Below, piece by piece: positions 1-12,400 of a stretch of 64,000 nucleotides of DNA. Position 1 is the stretch's first letter. Each line of letters begins with the position of its first letter. Source of the stretch: Myotis daubentonii (taxonomy: Eukaryota; Chordata; Mammalia; Chiroptera; Vespertilionidae); assembly GCF_963259705.1 (NCBI RefSeq), contig NC_081844.1, positions 20,383,715 to 20,447,714 on the forward strand. Direction: 5' to 3'. Position numbers and translations under genes: made by a program. Under the pieces are notes generated by a model, which had not been told where the DNA came from, ran no database searches, and saw only the letters and a program-made list of their open reading frames with translations.

Positions 1-98
1 TTGGGCGCAGGCAGTTCCGGAAGTCCCTGTGGGTGATCGCAGAGACGCCGATGTCTGAGGATTAGTTCAGTGAACCTCTGACCCTGGCCAGTTTAGAG

Positions 99-313
99 CA
101 GCGGTTCTCAACCTGTGGGTCTGGCGCCTTTGGCGGTCGAACGACCCTTTCACAGGGGTCACCTAAGACCATCCTGCAGATCAGATATTTACATGACGAT
201 TCATCACAGTAGCAACATGACAGTGATGAAGTAGCAACGAAAATAATTTTATGGTTGGGGGTCACCACACCATGAGGAACTGTATTAAAGGGCCAGAAGG
301 TTGAGAACCACTG
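99..313. mobile_element. Non-autonomous hAT transposon (CAGCGGTTCTCAACC family), copy 1
   Basis: Starts CAGCGGTTCTCAACCTGTGG and ends with the inverted GGTTGAGAACCACTG. It is flanked by a perfect 8-bp duplication GTTTAGAG (91-98 and 314-321). Ends and duplication length are diagnostic of hAT (Charlie-like). Confidence 0.92.
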
Positions 314-1029
314 GTTTAGAGCATTTGCCCGCACCGTGAGCACAGCCACTGTGGATCTGGAACAGGCCGGGCGCCCTCGCTGGGGGCCCAGACTGGATTT
401 GCTCTGTGTGTGCAAATGCCTGAGTCCAGCCCATCCATCCCCACCACAGGGACCCAGGCAGCCTTCACCTTCCCGCTCCCTTTGTGGCTCTCTGCCGCCT
501 CCCCGTGCTGAGCTGCAAGGTTCTGGTGGGAACCCCCTGGGGAAGAGTCACTTACTTAGTTTTCCTCTCACTTTTAACATTTGGGCCAAATAAGACTCCT
601 GGAGAAGGCTGCCCTCTCCCTGGGGGGAGTCTCCCTGGACAGTAGTTCTCTCCATCCCCGCGGTTTTGCTTTCCAAGGCTTCACTTTTCCCTGGTCAAGC
701 CTGGTCTGAAAATAATAAATGGAAAATTCAACGAAATAAACATTAAGTTTTCAATTGCATACCCTTCTGAGCAGCGTGATGAAATCCCGCGACACCATCC
801 TGCTCTGTCCCCCTGGGATGTGAATCCCCTTGTCCGGCGTCTCCAGGCTGCATATACGCCCTGACCATTGGCCACTTAGTCGCTGCCGCAGGGATCAGAT
901 CGACCTTTCAATGGTGTGTTTATGGGGAAAGGAGCTTTGCAGACACGATGACATGAAGGGTCTTGAGATGAGGGGAGATTGCCCTGTGTTTGCAGGCGGG
1001 TCCTCAGTGTAATGCCAAGTGTCCTTTCG

Positions 1030-1335
1030 AGAGGGAAGCAGAGGGCAGTCTTTCACAGACGTCGTAGATGGGACGACGGAAGCAAGAGGTTGGAGTGATG
1101 CCGGAAGGAAGGGGTCACGGGCCCAGGAACTCAGGCAGCCTCAGACACGGAGGCAAGGACACGGACTCTCCCCTGAAGCCGCCAGAAGGAACCAACCCTG
1201 CCGACACCTCGACTTTAGCCCAGTAACACCGATGTCCGATTTCTGGCTCCCAGAACTGTAAGAGAGTACATTTGTGTTGTTTTGAGCCACCAGGTAGGTG
1301 GTCATTCATTACAGCAGCCAGAGGAGACTAATACT
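1030..1335 (+). mobile_element. MaLR (MLT1-like) LTR fragment
   Basis: 'CCAGAAGGAACCAACCCTGC', 'CTCCCAGAACTGTAAGAGAG' and 'TTGTTTTGAGCCACCAGG' are typical of the 3' part of these old endogenous-retrovirus-like LTRs. No coding sequence. Confidence 0.65.
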
Positions 1336-3296
1336 GACTGTGTTTGCAACAGTTTCTTTCACATAACAATCTACGGCTGCTCTGCTTTTCTTGTCAGTGG
1401 CCTGCTCTCTCACGGCGCAGAGGTCACCGTCTTCACTCGGCCGTTCCCCTGATGGACGTTTCGGGCATCTCCACGGCTCCACGCGGCCCAGCCCAACTCC
1501 TGAAAGTGTTTCATCACAGCAGGGGGGTCAAGCATTCATTAACTGCATTTGGTCTCTCGTCCTCTTTTTGATTGATTAAAACTGACTCGTGTGTGTTTCT
1601 GATGCAGAGGGCCTTCTCCACCCCCCACTCCACCCCCCTGCTCCCTCCACGGCCTTGGCCCAGGACCCTTTCCTAAACAGCTCATTCAGCCGGTTTCAGA
1701 AGGCGCAGGGGTCGCAGGTCGCGTCCATCAGCTCTCTGCAGAGCCCCCGAGGACTGCGCCCGCCCCGCTGCCGAGCAAAGCCACGGCAGGAGTGTTGCCA
1801 ACATCATGACCACACGGGTTTCCATTTTACTGTCTCTCCAGTCGCTTCCACAGGGAGTTCGCTTAACTTACAAACCAAACACATATTTTCCTGTCAGCAC
1901 CACGCATCTCCCCCCGAAGAGCTAGAAGCCTGTGGCCTCTGGGTCCAGGGCTGACCTGGCCGCGGGCCAGCGATTCATGCAGGCACACAGCAGCAGCCGC
2001 AGAGCCTCCCAGAGCTGCCGCCAGGGGCACGGGGACACGAGGCTGCTGGGAACACGGCCACGGACTGGCGTCAGGGTGGGGGCAGATATGTGGGGTTCCA
2101 AGGGGGGCCGGGGCAGTGGCTGAGCAAAAGCGCTTTGCGGTGATTCTGCAATTACGAAGCAGCATCTTTCTTAAAGATTTCTGAAGGCATTTTATGCAAA
2201 ATGACTTGTGTCCCTCGAATAGAGAGACAGGGACCTTTATGTGCTGTGCTTTCTAAATGCCTGAGATCCAGTGGCTGGAGGAAGACACACTGGGGGGAAG
2301 TTACTTGAGGGGTTTCATTCTGAGCATTTCCCTGCGATTCTTCTCCCCCGCCCCTCCCTTGCAATGCCTTTCATCTCCCGCCTCCCCGCATCTCATCTGA
2401 CAGTGAGACATCCATGTGAGCCACGAACGAGTCCCCGGGGACTGAAGTCCCTATTTCCAACAAAGGCCACACTCACAGGTTCCGGGCAGGGATTAAGACT
2501 TGGACTTACATCTGGGGAGGGGGACACACCTCAGCTCACGACAGAAGCCAACTTCTTCCCCCACAGTTTTAATAGCACTTGTATTTTTACTGATAAAACT
2601 TTTATAGCAGTAAATTAATCTTCACATTATAAAATAGGTCATTTGTGGCTTAGTCATGGTAAAGAAGAGGTTTTTTTCTCTTAGAGACTTGACTCTTGAT
2701 AGAAGGATCGTTGATCTAAATTGGGACCTCAGTTATACTATCTGGCTTAATAAACAGTCAGTGGGTGACTTACAGTGCAACATGAAATGCAAAGATTAGT
2801 TTGTGCACCGATACCAACAGAGGATTTTAAAACATTTTGAAGATTAGTACATCAGACTGAATAACAGTGCCTTATTTATCTATTTTCTTTGGGGGTGGGG
2901 GGTGAGAACATTTAAGTTGGGGCCCAAATCTTTGCCTGGTTACCAGTCCCAAGGCTGCCATTTTGGGCAATGCTCCCCCAATCCCAGATGCAGGGGGGCT
3001 GCCAGCCATCCCCCGACTAGGAAGGCAGCGGCCATGCAAAGACTGCTGGGAACAGCCTTCCGGGCTGACAGTGCAAAGCCAGGGGCAGAAGGGAGGCTCC
3101 TTGCTGGGGGTTGTGGGCAAGGGAGGAGAGGGGACGGCGAGATCACAGCTCTGTCACTGGGTATCAGTGAGTGTCCAGAGGACTGGGGACAACAGCTGTC
3201 CTTCTCAAGGTGGTTATGAGAAGAAACAAAACACACAATTCCTACCCAGCGCATGGTGTCCACTCGGTAAAGGTCAACTATTATTATTATTATTGA

Positions 3297-3630
3297 CTAG
3301 AGGTGCCTCGGCCTGGCCTGCGCCCTCTCACAATCCAGGACCCCTTGCGGGATGTTGGAGAGCCACTTTCAGCCCGATCCCCACAGGCCAGGCCGAGGAA
3401 CCCCACCGGTGCATGAATTCGTGCACCGGGCCTCTAGTATGCATGTAAGATCTTTGGTTAATCTCTTCCTGCCCTCCTCCTTCCCACTTCCCTCTGAGAT
3501 TCATCAGCCTGTTCCATGTTTCCATGCATGTGCATTGAGCGTCTGCCCCCTGATTGAACTCCCAGTTGAACTCCCTGTCAAACTCCCCGTTGAGGGGGAA
3601 ATTTGCATATTAGCCTTTTATTATATAGGA
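3297..3630 (-). mobile_element. HeliBat-type Helitron with an inverted extra 3' end
   Basis: The minus-strand 5' end TCCTATATAATAAAAGGC is at 3630 and the CTAG end at 3297-3300. A second, plus-oriented Helitron 3' end with palindrome GGTGCATGAATTCGTGCACC (3408-3427) and CTAG|T (3434-3438) lies inside it. Confidence 0.8.
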
Positions 3631-4579
3631 TGCCGTTGTTGTTGTTATTGGTCTTTTTCACATCAGGGGCTTTAAGGCCCTTCCTTGTCCTCAGCAGAAA
3701 CACGGCTGGTTTTCTCCACCGAGTGTGATAAGCTGGGAAGAGTGCCTCTGGAATGAACCTTGAAAACATCATGCTGAGTGAATGAAGCGAGTCCCCAAAG
3801 CCCGCATGAGGCATGATTCCATCTATATGAGATGGACAGAACAGACAGACCCACGGGGACAGAAAGCGGATTAGTGGTTGCCAGGCGCTGGGCGAGGGGG
3901 AATGGAGAGCGACTGCTCATGTGGACGGGATCTCCTTTGGGGGTGATAGAAATGTTCTAGAATTCCGTTGGGGTGATGGTTGCAAAACTCCGTAAGTACA
4001 CTGTTGAATTGTACATTTTAAGTGGGTGAACTTTACGGGAAGCAAATTTTATTTTACAAAAGAAAGAAGAGAGAGAGAGAGAGAGAGGGAATGAGTGGTG
4101 CCATGGGAGAGGAAGAAGGTGGCAAGGCCTGAGGTCTGCTCCCCGGAGAAAGTGCCCAGGTTCCGGTGGGCTGTAGCCTAGGGAGCCAGGAGGAAGTCTT
4201 GGACGGTTTGCACAAAGGAGCAACGAAACATCTCCTCCTACAAAGTGGTGCGCGGAACTGGTCCCTCCTGCCTGCGGCTGCCTGGCCCCAGTGCCACACC
4301 GGGGAAGCCCCCATCTGCACTAAGGGAAAGGTGTCCTATGTGCACTATCAGCTACTCCCTGGGTGCAAGGCCAGCTTTGCATCAGGTTCTAGTCCCCACT
4401 GGTGCCCTGTGATGTAAGTCCTACCGCCCGAAGTTCCAGAACTCACCTGTTAGAGCTGATTTTCCTAAATGCTGTGAGCAGCTGAGGGCTAGGCAGCCTG
4501 GTCCATCTCTGAGCACCTGGTTCACTTGGTGGGTGGTGTCCATAGACACGGGATGAGAGAAAGAAAGAAAGGGAGGTAG

Positions 4580-4735
4580 TCACCTCACCTGTGGGCTTCT
4601 ACTCCTGTTCACCTTATCTGGGGTTTGCCTACACCTGTCCACCCTATCTGGAGTTCTGTAAACACCTGTCCACTTCATCTGGGGCTGCCTATACCTGTCT
4701 ACCTCACCTGGGGGCTGTCCACCTCCCTTGGGTTG
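4580..4735 (+). repeat. Minisatellite array A, upstream region
   Basis: About four units of a 35-40-base motif (CACCTGTCCACCTCACCTGG with variants). A related array in the opposite orientation lies at 5310-5430. Confidence 0.75.
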
Positions 4736-5309
4736 GAATGCAGTTGACCATGCACCATCCCAGGCTCTGCCTCCTGCAGACCCATTCCCTGCAGGGCCAG
4801 TGAATCCACCGTGGGGAGCAGAGGGTGGGAGCCCCACTCGGGCCCCCACTGTATGTTTGGAGCTGCCAGCGGCCTGGTGCCTCTTCAGTCCCTCCTGGCC
4901 TAGGGTGCGTCCAAAACATTCCTGACACGGAGCTGGCATCTTCCCCAGGACAGAATTGGCTGGGGGAGCCGAGGCGGGCTGGGCCAGTCACTGTGGTGCT
5001 TTATTTCCAGCCTGTTTGCCCAGAAGACATAGCGGCCAAGGTCCCCCATTTAGGGCTGAATCGTCTGGGCCTCCGTTTTCTCATTAAACATTAGCACTGG
5101 CCCAAGTGCCATCAGAGGCTGGTCCCTGCTCTCATCTCATGGGAGCCTCCAGTGAATAAATGGGGGGGGGGCCCTCGTGGCAGCCTAAGAAACTGATGAA
5201 GGTGCCTGGAGGTGTCTGACTCCAAGCTATGCCAGGGGCTCTGGTTACTGGTAAGAAGGGCTGCAGATGGCACCTCCACCCTATTGCTAGGACAGACACA
5301 CATGCACTC

Positions 5310-5430
5310 ACCCCACAGGCGCACGGCTCCCAGGTGAGGCTGGCAGGTGCAGACAGCCCCCAGGTGTGGTGGTTGAGTGCACGACCTTCCAGGTGAGGTG
5401 GGCGGGTACAGACCACACATTACAGGGACT
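5310..5430 (-). repeat. Minisatellite array B, inverted relative to array A
   Basis: About three units of CCAGGTGAGG-CTGGCAGGTG type, the reverse complement of the array A motif. Confidence 0.7.
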
Positions 5431-5695
5431 CATTTGGAGGCACAGCCACCCAGCTGAGGGAGCCCCTGGCGGGGGCGGGGGGAGCTTCACAAGGACAGAG
5501 CCCCTGGATGGGACCTGAAAGATGAGAAGGAGCCAGATGGGAGCACAGGGCAGATTAGTGAGTGGCCTCCCCAATATTACTGGGTCATTACTTACTCTAC
5601 ATTTTTTGGTCATTTATCTGAGATGCAAATATAACTCTATTTTTATTTGCTAACTTTGGCAACCCTACACCTAATTCGTGCCTTTTCTCTGCTGA

Positions 5696-7035
5696 AAAGT
5701 TGCTATTTAGCCCAATGTTTATGTATTTATTTTTTATTGTCTTAAGTTTTATATATGTCTCCTTTATCCCCAATTGCCTGCCCCCACTCAACCATTCCCA
5801 ACCCGGGCAAGCCCCCACCGCCCCAGTGTCTGTGTCCATTGGTTATGCCAATATGCATGCATACAAGTCCTTTGTTTGCTCTCTAACCATCCCCCCTTTC
5901 CCGCCTCCCCTGCCATTTGTCTCTGGATCTATTCTTGTTCATCAAATTATGTTGATCATTATATCCCACATATGAGTGAGATCACGTGATATTTATCTTT
6001 CTCCGACTGGCTTATTTCGCTTAGCATAATGCTCTCCAGTTCCATCCATGCTGTTGCAAATGGTAAAAGTTCCTTCTTTTTTATAGCGGTGTAATATTCC
6101 ATTATGTAGATATACCATCGTTTTTTTAATCCATTCATCTGCTGATGGGCACTTAAGTTGTTTCCAAATCTTAGCTATGGTGAATTGTGTTGCTATGAAC
6201 ATAGGGGTGCATATATCCTTTCTGATGGGTGTTTCTGGTTTCTTGGGCTATAGTTCTAGAAGTGGGATCACTAGGTCAAATGGGAGTTCCATTTTTAACT
6301 TTTTGAGGAAACTCCATACTGTCTTCCATAGTGGCTGCACCAGTCTGCATTCCCCCAGCAGTGAAGTAGGGTTCCTTTTTCTCCACATCCTTGCCAGCAC
6401 TTGTTTGTTGATGATAACCATTTTGACTGGTGTGAGATGGTACCTCATTGTTGTTTTGATTTGCATCTCTCGGATGATTAGTGACTTTTGAACATGTTTT
6501 CATATGTCTCTCGGCCTTCTCCAGTGCTGATTTATAGTCTGTCTTTTGGGCATAAACCCCAAAGTGGAACAACTAGATCATATAGTGATTCTATGTTCCA
6601 CTTTTTGAGGCCCTGCCAGACTGTTTCTACAGTGGCTGCACCATTTTACATCTCCATGAGCGGTGTGCACACGAGTCCCAATTTCTCCACATCCTTGCCA
6701 ACACTTGTTATTGTCTATTTTTTTTAAAAATAATACCATTGTGTAGGTGTGAAGTGGTATCTCATGATGGTTTTAATTTGATTTTCCCTACTGATTAGTG
6801 ATGTTTCATGTGCTTATTCACCATGCTTAGATCTTCTTTGGAGAAATGTCTGTTCAGAGCCTTTGCCTGTTGTTGAATTGGGTTATATGCTTCTTCTTGT
6901 TGTTGGATTGTGGGCACTCTTTACATATTCTGGATAGTAATCCCTCACCAGATATATGCTTTGCAAATATTTTGTCCCATCCTGTGGGCTGTCTACAGTC
7001 CTATTGTTTAAGCCATCAAACTTATGGTAATGTGC
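5696..7035 (-). mobile_element. L1 3' ends (antisense), at least two fragments
   Basis: Antisense L1 ORF2/3'UTR sequence, e.g. TTCCATCCATGCTGTTGCAA and 'GGTGTGAGATGGTACCTCAT'. The 'gaaactccatactg...gtggctgcacca' module occurs twice (about 6305 and 6605), so a second, different L1 fragment adjoins at about 6500. Frames are broken. Confidence 0.85.
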
Positions 7036-7100
7036 TACAGAAATTCATCCTGTGCTCTTCCTCCCATGCTTCTACTGGACCAAGAACATGTATGGTGTGT

Positions 7101-7124
7101 ACACACACACACAGACACACATGT

Positions 7125-7158
<34 letters not shown>
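7101..7158. repeat. (CA)n microsatellite, upstream region
   Basis: CA tract with a few interruptions, just past the L1 fragments. Confidence 0.95.
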
Positions 7159-7159
<1 letters not shown>

Positions 7160-8880
7160 AAGACATTACAGCCATTGTCGAGGAGGGCGAATGCATGTTC
7201 CTCTCCACGTGCATCAGGGAGAGTGCTGGGCAGATCCGCCTGATTTTTCTCCATCTGTAAAGGCATCCCCAAGGTGCTTCCCTGCTCCTCGGAGATTCTC
7301 AGCAGCTTCTGCATCCTTTTCCCGAGCAACTTTCCCTGCGAGCTGTTGCTCTTTTCTGGACACCTGGAAGTCCTTGAGAAGACATTGCTCTGCTGTGCTC
7401 TTTGCTGAGATCAGGTAAGGCCGGAAGAGGAGCCTCCCTCACGGCCCTGGGAGTGAGCGCTCACGGGCTGTGTGCAGAGATCTCTGCTCCTCCACCGAGC
7501 CAGCAGTTCTAGTCCTCACTCGCTGGGGCCTCGGGGACACAGGGTGAGGACAGCCACCCCTACCCTCAGCACCTGGCCATGCTCCCCAGACCACAGGAGG
7601 TGAAAGCCCTTGGGTCTTGTTGCAATTCCCTCCCTGCATTCTTCTCCATGGGTCTGTCTGCCCCTTCCCATCTCTCTTCACCTCACTTTCCCTGCCTTGT
7701 GGGCTCACATGTGGCACCTCCTTCGTCTTGTCCCGTGGATGGTCATACAGGCTGCTTCTGGTTACTCACGGCCCCTAACGACGCAGCTGCTTGGCTGCGT
7801 CACCTTGGTCACAGCCTTTTCCTGTTAGTGGAGTCAGAGGTCACATGAAGTTTTAACTTCATTAATGTCACTGGCTGCTGCCCCAGTGACAGGGTAGCTG
7901 TGCCCTCCCAGGCAGTGAGCTTCACACCTCACAGCTGCTCCCGCACCCAGGCATGTCTGTTTCCCCTCTGGTTAGGGGGTCCCTGGGGGGCGGGAGGGGG
8001 GGCGGCTGACGTGAGCTATGAGGGTTTTACTAGAAGACCCTGCTTGGTGGCCGTGGGAACTGTGCTTGTAGGCTGGCACCTCCTTCTGGTCTCTCAGCAC
8101 CGCCACTGCCCCACTATTCCCTCATCTAGGCCGGTTCCTGCACTGCCCCCTCCATCATCTGCTATGGCAGATGCTGTGTGCCCCACTGCCTGCCCAGGGC
8201 TTGGTCCAAAGCCTATGGGGGAGGCTGGGAGAGGAGGCTGGGGGAGGAGGCTGCCCCGAGAGCCCACTGCCTGGGAGCAGAGAGGGTTCTGGGAAGGAGC
8301 AGGAGCTGAGCAGGCGCTGGAGGCGGGTGGAGGGGCGGAGTTCCAACAAAGGCAGGCAGTGGGGTCAGCACAGGGTGCAGGAGGAACTAGGGTGAATGAG
8401 GCTGGGCCATCAGGCAGCCTCAGGGCAGCCCCAAGTTTGGACTTGGTCCCCTTAAACACTAAAGAGGCCTCAGGCCAGCTGGGGTGGGCGATACTGGAGG
8501 GAGTGGGGAGAGGACTTGAACATGACATCGAAAGGCATTGTCCCCACCAGAGGGACCTACAACAGGGGGACCATTTTTGAGCTGGTGACACTGGGAGGGG
8601 CAGGAGGGGCCACGCTGCCCTCAAAGAGGAAGGGGTGCTGGCCCACCCCTGCTGGGTGCAGAGGGGAAAGAAGACCGAGAGAGGGAGGGGCTGGTCCAGG
8701 GGATTTGCAGACGCTGCGGTGCTGCGAGGGCAGAAGTGAGGAAGGCAATCAGGGCCGGGTCTGGAAGGTTGGCCCTCCAGCCAGCCTTAGCTTCTCCAAA
8801 GGGCTCTACTCCTCAGCCTCCAGGTGGGGGGTGGGGAAAGGGGGAGTTGGGGAGGACACAGCGGGCCCAGCATAGCGGGG
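7160..8880. other. Upstream intergenic DNA next to the promoter
   Basis: No repeat or coding segment recognised. G+C content climbs from about 7.9 kb toward the CpG island. Small GGCTGGGGGAGGA-type repeats occur near 8225-8260. Distal promoter elements may lie here, but none can be named from sequence. Confidence 0.5.
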
Positions 8881-9480
8881 GGTGAAGAGGGCACAGAGAC
8901 GAAGCACCCCTGTGCAGGGGCGGGGACGGGTCCACCGTGCCATGGGTGGGCGGCTGGGGGGCAGACCGGCAGGGTGGATGGGGGTACAGTCCAGGGAGGG
9001 GGCGGGTTTGGAGAGGATATTGGGCCAGGTTGGGGAGGGGGGTAGGGGACAGTTCGGGTCGACGAGGGGAAGGGGATGGGCGGGTCTGGGGGTGCATCCG
9101 GGCAAGGGGCGGGTCCGGGAGGCTGTGGGGAGAGTCGGTGGATGGGATGAGTTCAGGGGCGGGGCGAGGGCGGGGCGCGCGGGGCGGGCCGGGCCGAGGC
9201 GGGTCCGGGTAGGGGGCTGGTCCCCGCTGCCCAAGCCTGGCCGGGCGCGGAGCAGGGCGCATGGCGCCGGGCGCACGGCGCGGGGGCTGCGAACAAAGGG
9301 TCCCCGTCCCGGCCCCCTCCCTGGGTGCGGCGTCTCCGCGGAGCCCGAAAATGTGGGGCGCCCTACTTGGGCCGCTGCTCAGGCTCCTGCTGCTTCTGTC
9401 GCCGAGGGACAGCGTGCACGCCGCCCGCCCCCAGGCCCCGTGAGTAGCCCCGGGCGACCGAGGAGGCCGGCCGCCTCCGG
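8880..9480 (+). promoter_or_regulatory. CpG-island promoter of CPAMD8
   Basis: The sequence becomes strongly G+C- and CpG-rich around exon 1. Several GGGCGG-type Sp1 boxes cluster at about 9078, 9107 and 9156-9190. No TATA box is evident at a sensible distance from the start codon. This fits a TATA-less CpG-island promoter with dispersed transcription starts. The exact start site cannot be read from sequence alone. Confidence 0.75.
9351..9439 (+). CDS. CPAMD8: CPAMD8 exon 1 (signal peptide), residues 1-29
   Basis: Starts [16 protein letters not shown], a classic hydrophobic signal core, with likely cleavage after SVHA (residue 24). The donor is CC|GTGAGT. An in-frame upstream ATG at 9261 would add 30 residues (MAPGARRGG...) before the hydrophobic core. 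I chose 9351 because it puts the signal peptide at the N-terminus. The exon ends in phase 2 and the split codon (Pro30) is completed by exon 2. Confidence 0.88.
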
Positions 9481-12400
9481 GGGTGGGAGTCCCAGAGACT
9501 GGCTCAGAGAGGTGCAGCGACCCGTCCAAGGCCACACAGCCTCCGCGCTGGTGGGACCTAGCTTCTTGTCCCCCAGTACGTACGGGTCGGACTGGGAAAG
9601 GGGGCACTCTGAGACTTCGGCAGGGGCCCCTGGAGGTACAGGGACTCCCCAGGGCTCGGGCTGCAGACGCTGCCCCCTTGGGTGGCCGTGGCTGTCGTCG
9701 GGGTGGCGATTTCAAGTTGCCCCTGGCATGAAGGTAAGAGGTTCACGTTTTGGCTGAGAAATGGGAGAAAGTTCGTTTTCCTAGGCAGGGCGTGGTGGTG
9801 GGGGAGGAAGTGTTTGTTTGGCTTCCACATTTTTCTTGGAGTTCACTTACAGAGCTTCTGGGGGATTGACACGGGAGGAGGTGACTTCACTGGCTGCTAA
9901 GGAGACTTTCCCAGGAGCTGGCTCCCTAGGGAATCTTTCCAGACCTGCCAAGTCCGGGTGAGCCCTGCAAGGCTGTGGGTTCAGGGGGGCTGCCTTCTGC
10001 TGCCCCAGCTCAGCCGCTTGGTCCGGCTCGGCCTTTCCCTCCTTCAGGAGTTCCCAGAATCAGGTCTCCAGGGGAGGGGGTGGGGTGTGCGGACTGCTCC
10101 TCTGAGATCACAGTTTGAAAAGTCAGACAGCACGCTGGCTTCGAGCAATGGGGTTCCCTCCGCTGGACCTTGTGAAGTTGGAACCCAGCAGACTTTTGTG
10201 CTGATGGACACCTTTTAGAATATCAGCTCTCAGCCAGAGGGCGATCGGTGTCCCCTCGGGGCCATTCAGCATTGTCCAGAGGCATTTGGGCCTTGTCACT
10301 TCCAGGGGCAGGCAGTGCTGCTGGAACCTACTGGGTAGGGGCTAGGGATGCTGCCCCCCATACAGATCAGCCCCCCCCCCCCCAACACACACAGCATGAC
10401 ACAGCCCTAAAGGAGAGATCCTGCCTTAGAAGGACCAGAGGCCCTTCGCTGAAGGGTTTTAAACAGAGTTTGACTGAATTAGCCCTGGGATCTCACCACT
10501 GTTGGGTGAAACGGAACCCCCACGCCGGGAGACACAGCGACTGACTTGCGGTTCCAGATCAGCTGGCCTCGAGGCCACAGCCCACCATCCTGAAGGACCT
10601 CGTTTTAGGAAAAGCCTTGGATAGTGGCCCACGTTGTTGGCTTTTTTTCAGGAGAAATCTCTAGCCGCAGAAAGCAGCATGGATTTGCAAGACCAACACC
10701 GTCTACCCAAGCATGTCAAACTCGCGGCCAGCGGGCCACATGCCTCATTGAAATAAAGGGCACTTTCCCAAACACCGCCTTTCCCAGGTCTAAAGAGTGA
10801 GAAGCCAGTGTCGGCTCAGATGCCAGGGTCGACGGTGGTCGGCTGGCGAGCACACTGCCAGGCGTAGCTCCTGGCCCTCAGGGAAAACGCATCTGGTCCC
10901 AGCAGGTCCTCTGGGCCTTTGGGTGGAGATGCTGACGGGGACCTGGATGAGGGCTCTACAGGCGACCGAGGAAAACAAACATGGGGATTGTGTATTTCCC
11001 AGGTGCTCTTCCACACTCAGCACACGCCAGGTGGGAGGCCTCAGGGATCAGCTGGGAGCTGGACGGAAAGACTCCGTCCTAAACGAGGCCACATTCCAGT
11101 GCGGCAGCGAGACAGGACCCATAGGAGTTCAGCGCCACTGCACACCCGAGTCAGTGCTGGAGTGAGAGGGTAGCAGCTCGCCCCTCGGGTGACTGTGTGC
11201 TCTGATGCAGTGCAGGACTCGGGATCATTGCATGCGCTGTGCACTGAGGCCAGCACTGCACAGGGGAACTCAGGGTCTTTGCACCCTCTTGTCAGTGCAG
11301 GAGCCACACATGACACATCACATACGAAGCAAGGGTCTTCCTGCTCGAGATGGTTCATGTCCATTCCCGCATCACTGCATACTCTGTTGGGTGCTGGAGT
11401 CGGACAGAATACGTAAGATCCGTGGTCAGTACACATTCGGGTCAGTGCCGGATCTGGACATCCATGAGACCCAGGGTCATTGCATGCTCCAGAAGGTATA
11501 GTTGCATACCCAGGGTCAATGCTCTGTGCGTGGCTAGGGGCAAACACTGCACTCAGGAATCCAGTTGGCAGGCACTTGTCGGTGCTGGAGTCGGGCAGAA
11601 CAGGGGACCCTGTGGTCACTACTCCAGTCATTGCTGGGTCTGGCCAGTGCACCATCGAAGCTAGGGTCTCTGGCCACTCTCATTAGTGCTGGAGTCATAT
11701 AGTAGAGGGCAAGTCCCTGAGATCCTTGCAGGCTGTGGTCAGTCCTGTAGTTGGACAGTCCATGTAGGAATCCAGGGTGCATGAACTCTGGTCATTGTCT
11801 GAGCCAGACAGAGCACAGCGGACTCCTAGGGTCAGTGCTGCGGGAACCCGTGTGTCTTTCGATATGCCAAACTTCTCCTGAAGTTGTAATGAAGTCGAGT
11901 TTATCAGTGATTTCTTTGATGCATTGGGATTGTGCTTTTAGGTGCCTTATTCATGAAATCTTTGCCTAACACAAGTTTGCAGAGCCTTCTCCTATGTTTT
12001 CTTCTAGTGCTTTTATAGTTTTACATTTAGTGTCTGACCCATATTGAATCCGTCTTAGTGTTCGATGTGCAGTAAGGGTCTAAATTCATCTTTTTGCGTG
12101 TGTGTGTGTCGGGTTGTCTCAGAGAGGATTTTGAGAAATGCCTAGCCCAGAGTTTTCCCTTTTGCCTCTTTCTTTCTAGTGTCCATAGTTCTGCTCAGTT
12201 GGAATTGTACTGCCTTTGCTGCTGGTGCTCTGGGCACCTGTTGCCTTGTGAACAGGTCCCGTGGTTATGGACGAGCTTTTGTGATGTTCGGTGGAAAGCT
12301 GCAGAACACGAGGAGGCAGGAACGCGGGTGGGGAGGTCTGGGACTCAGCCATAAAGGCACCCAGGGCCCTCTCCTCTCTGGCTGTGTGACCTGGTGCACA

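Larger units (their letters stand above)
322..4579. other. Upstream intergenic DNA
   Basis: Beyond the LTR fragment and Helitron listed separately, I see no exon-like block with splice sites and no recognisable protein. At about 3740-4060 there is sequence resembling an old repeat ending in an A-rich tract and a (GA)n run (4070-4088). Confidence 0.6.

Noticed and set aside
5696..7035. Possible reverse-transcriptase gene
   Set aside because: Only the last part of L1 is present, antisense, and frames are interrupted. It is a dead fragment.
8094..8875. A second gene upstream of CPAMD8
   Set aside because: Several open frames overlap here, but none resembles a known protein or has consistent splice sites. 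In human the next gene on this side lies farther away.
8813..9757. Long open frames on both strands (about 300 and 291 codons) across the promoter
   Set aside because: They are products of the extreme G+C content, are Pro/Arg/Gly-rich, overlap each other on opposite strands and show no family pattern. Only the exon 1 segment is supported.
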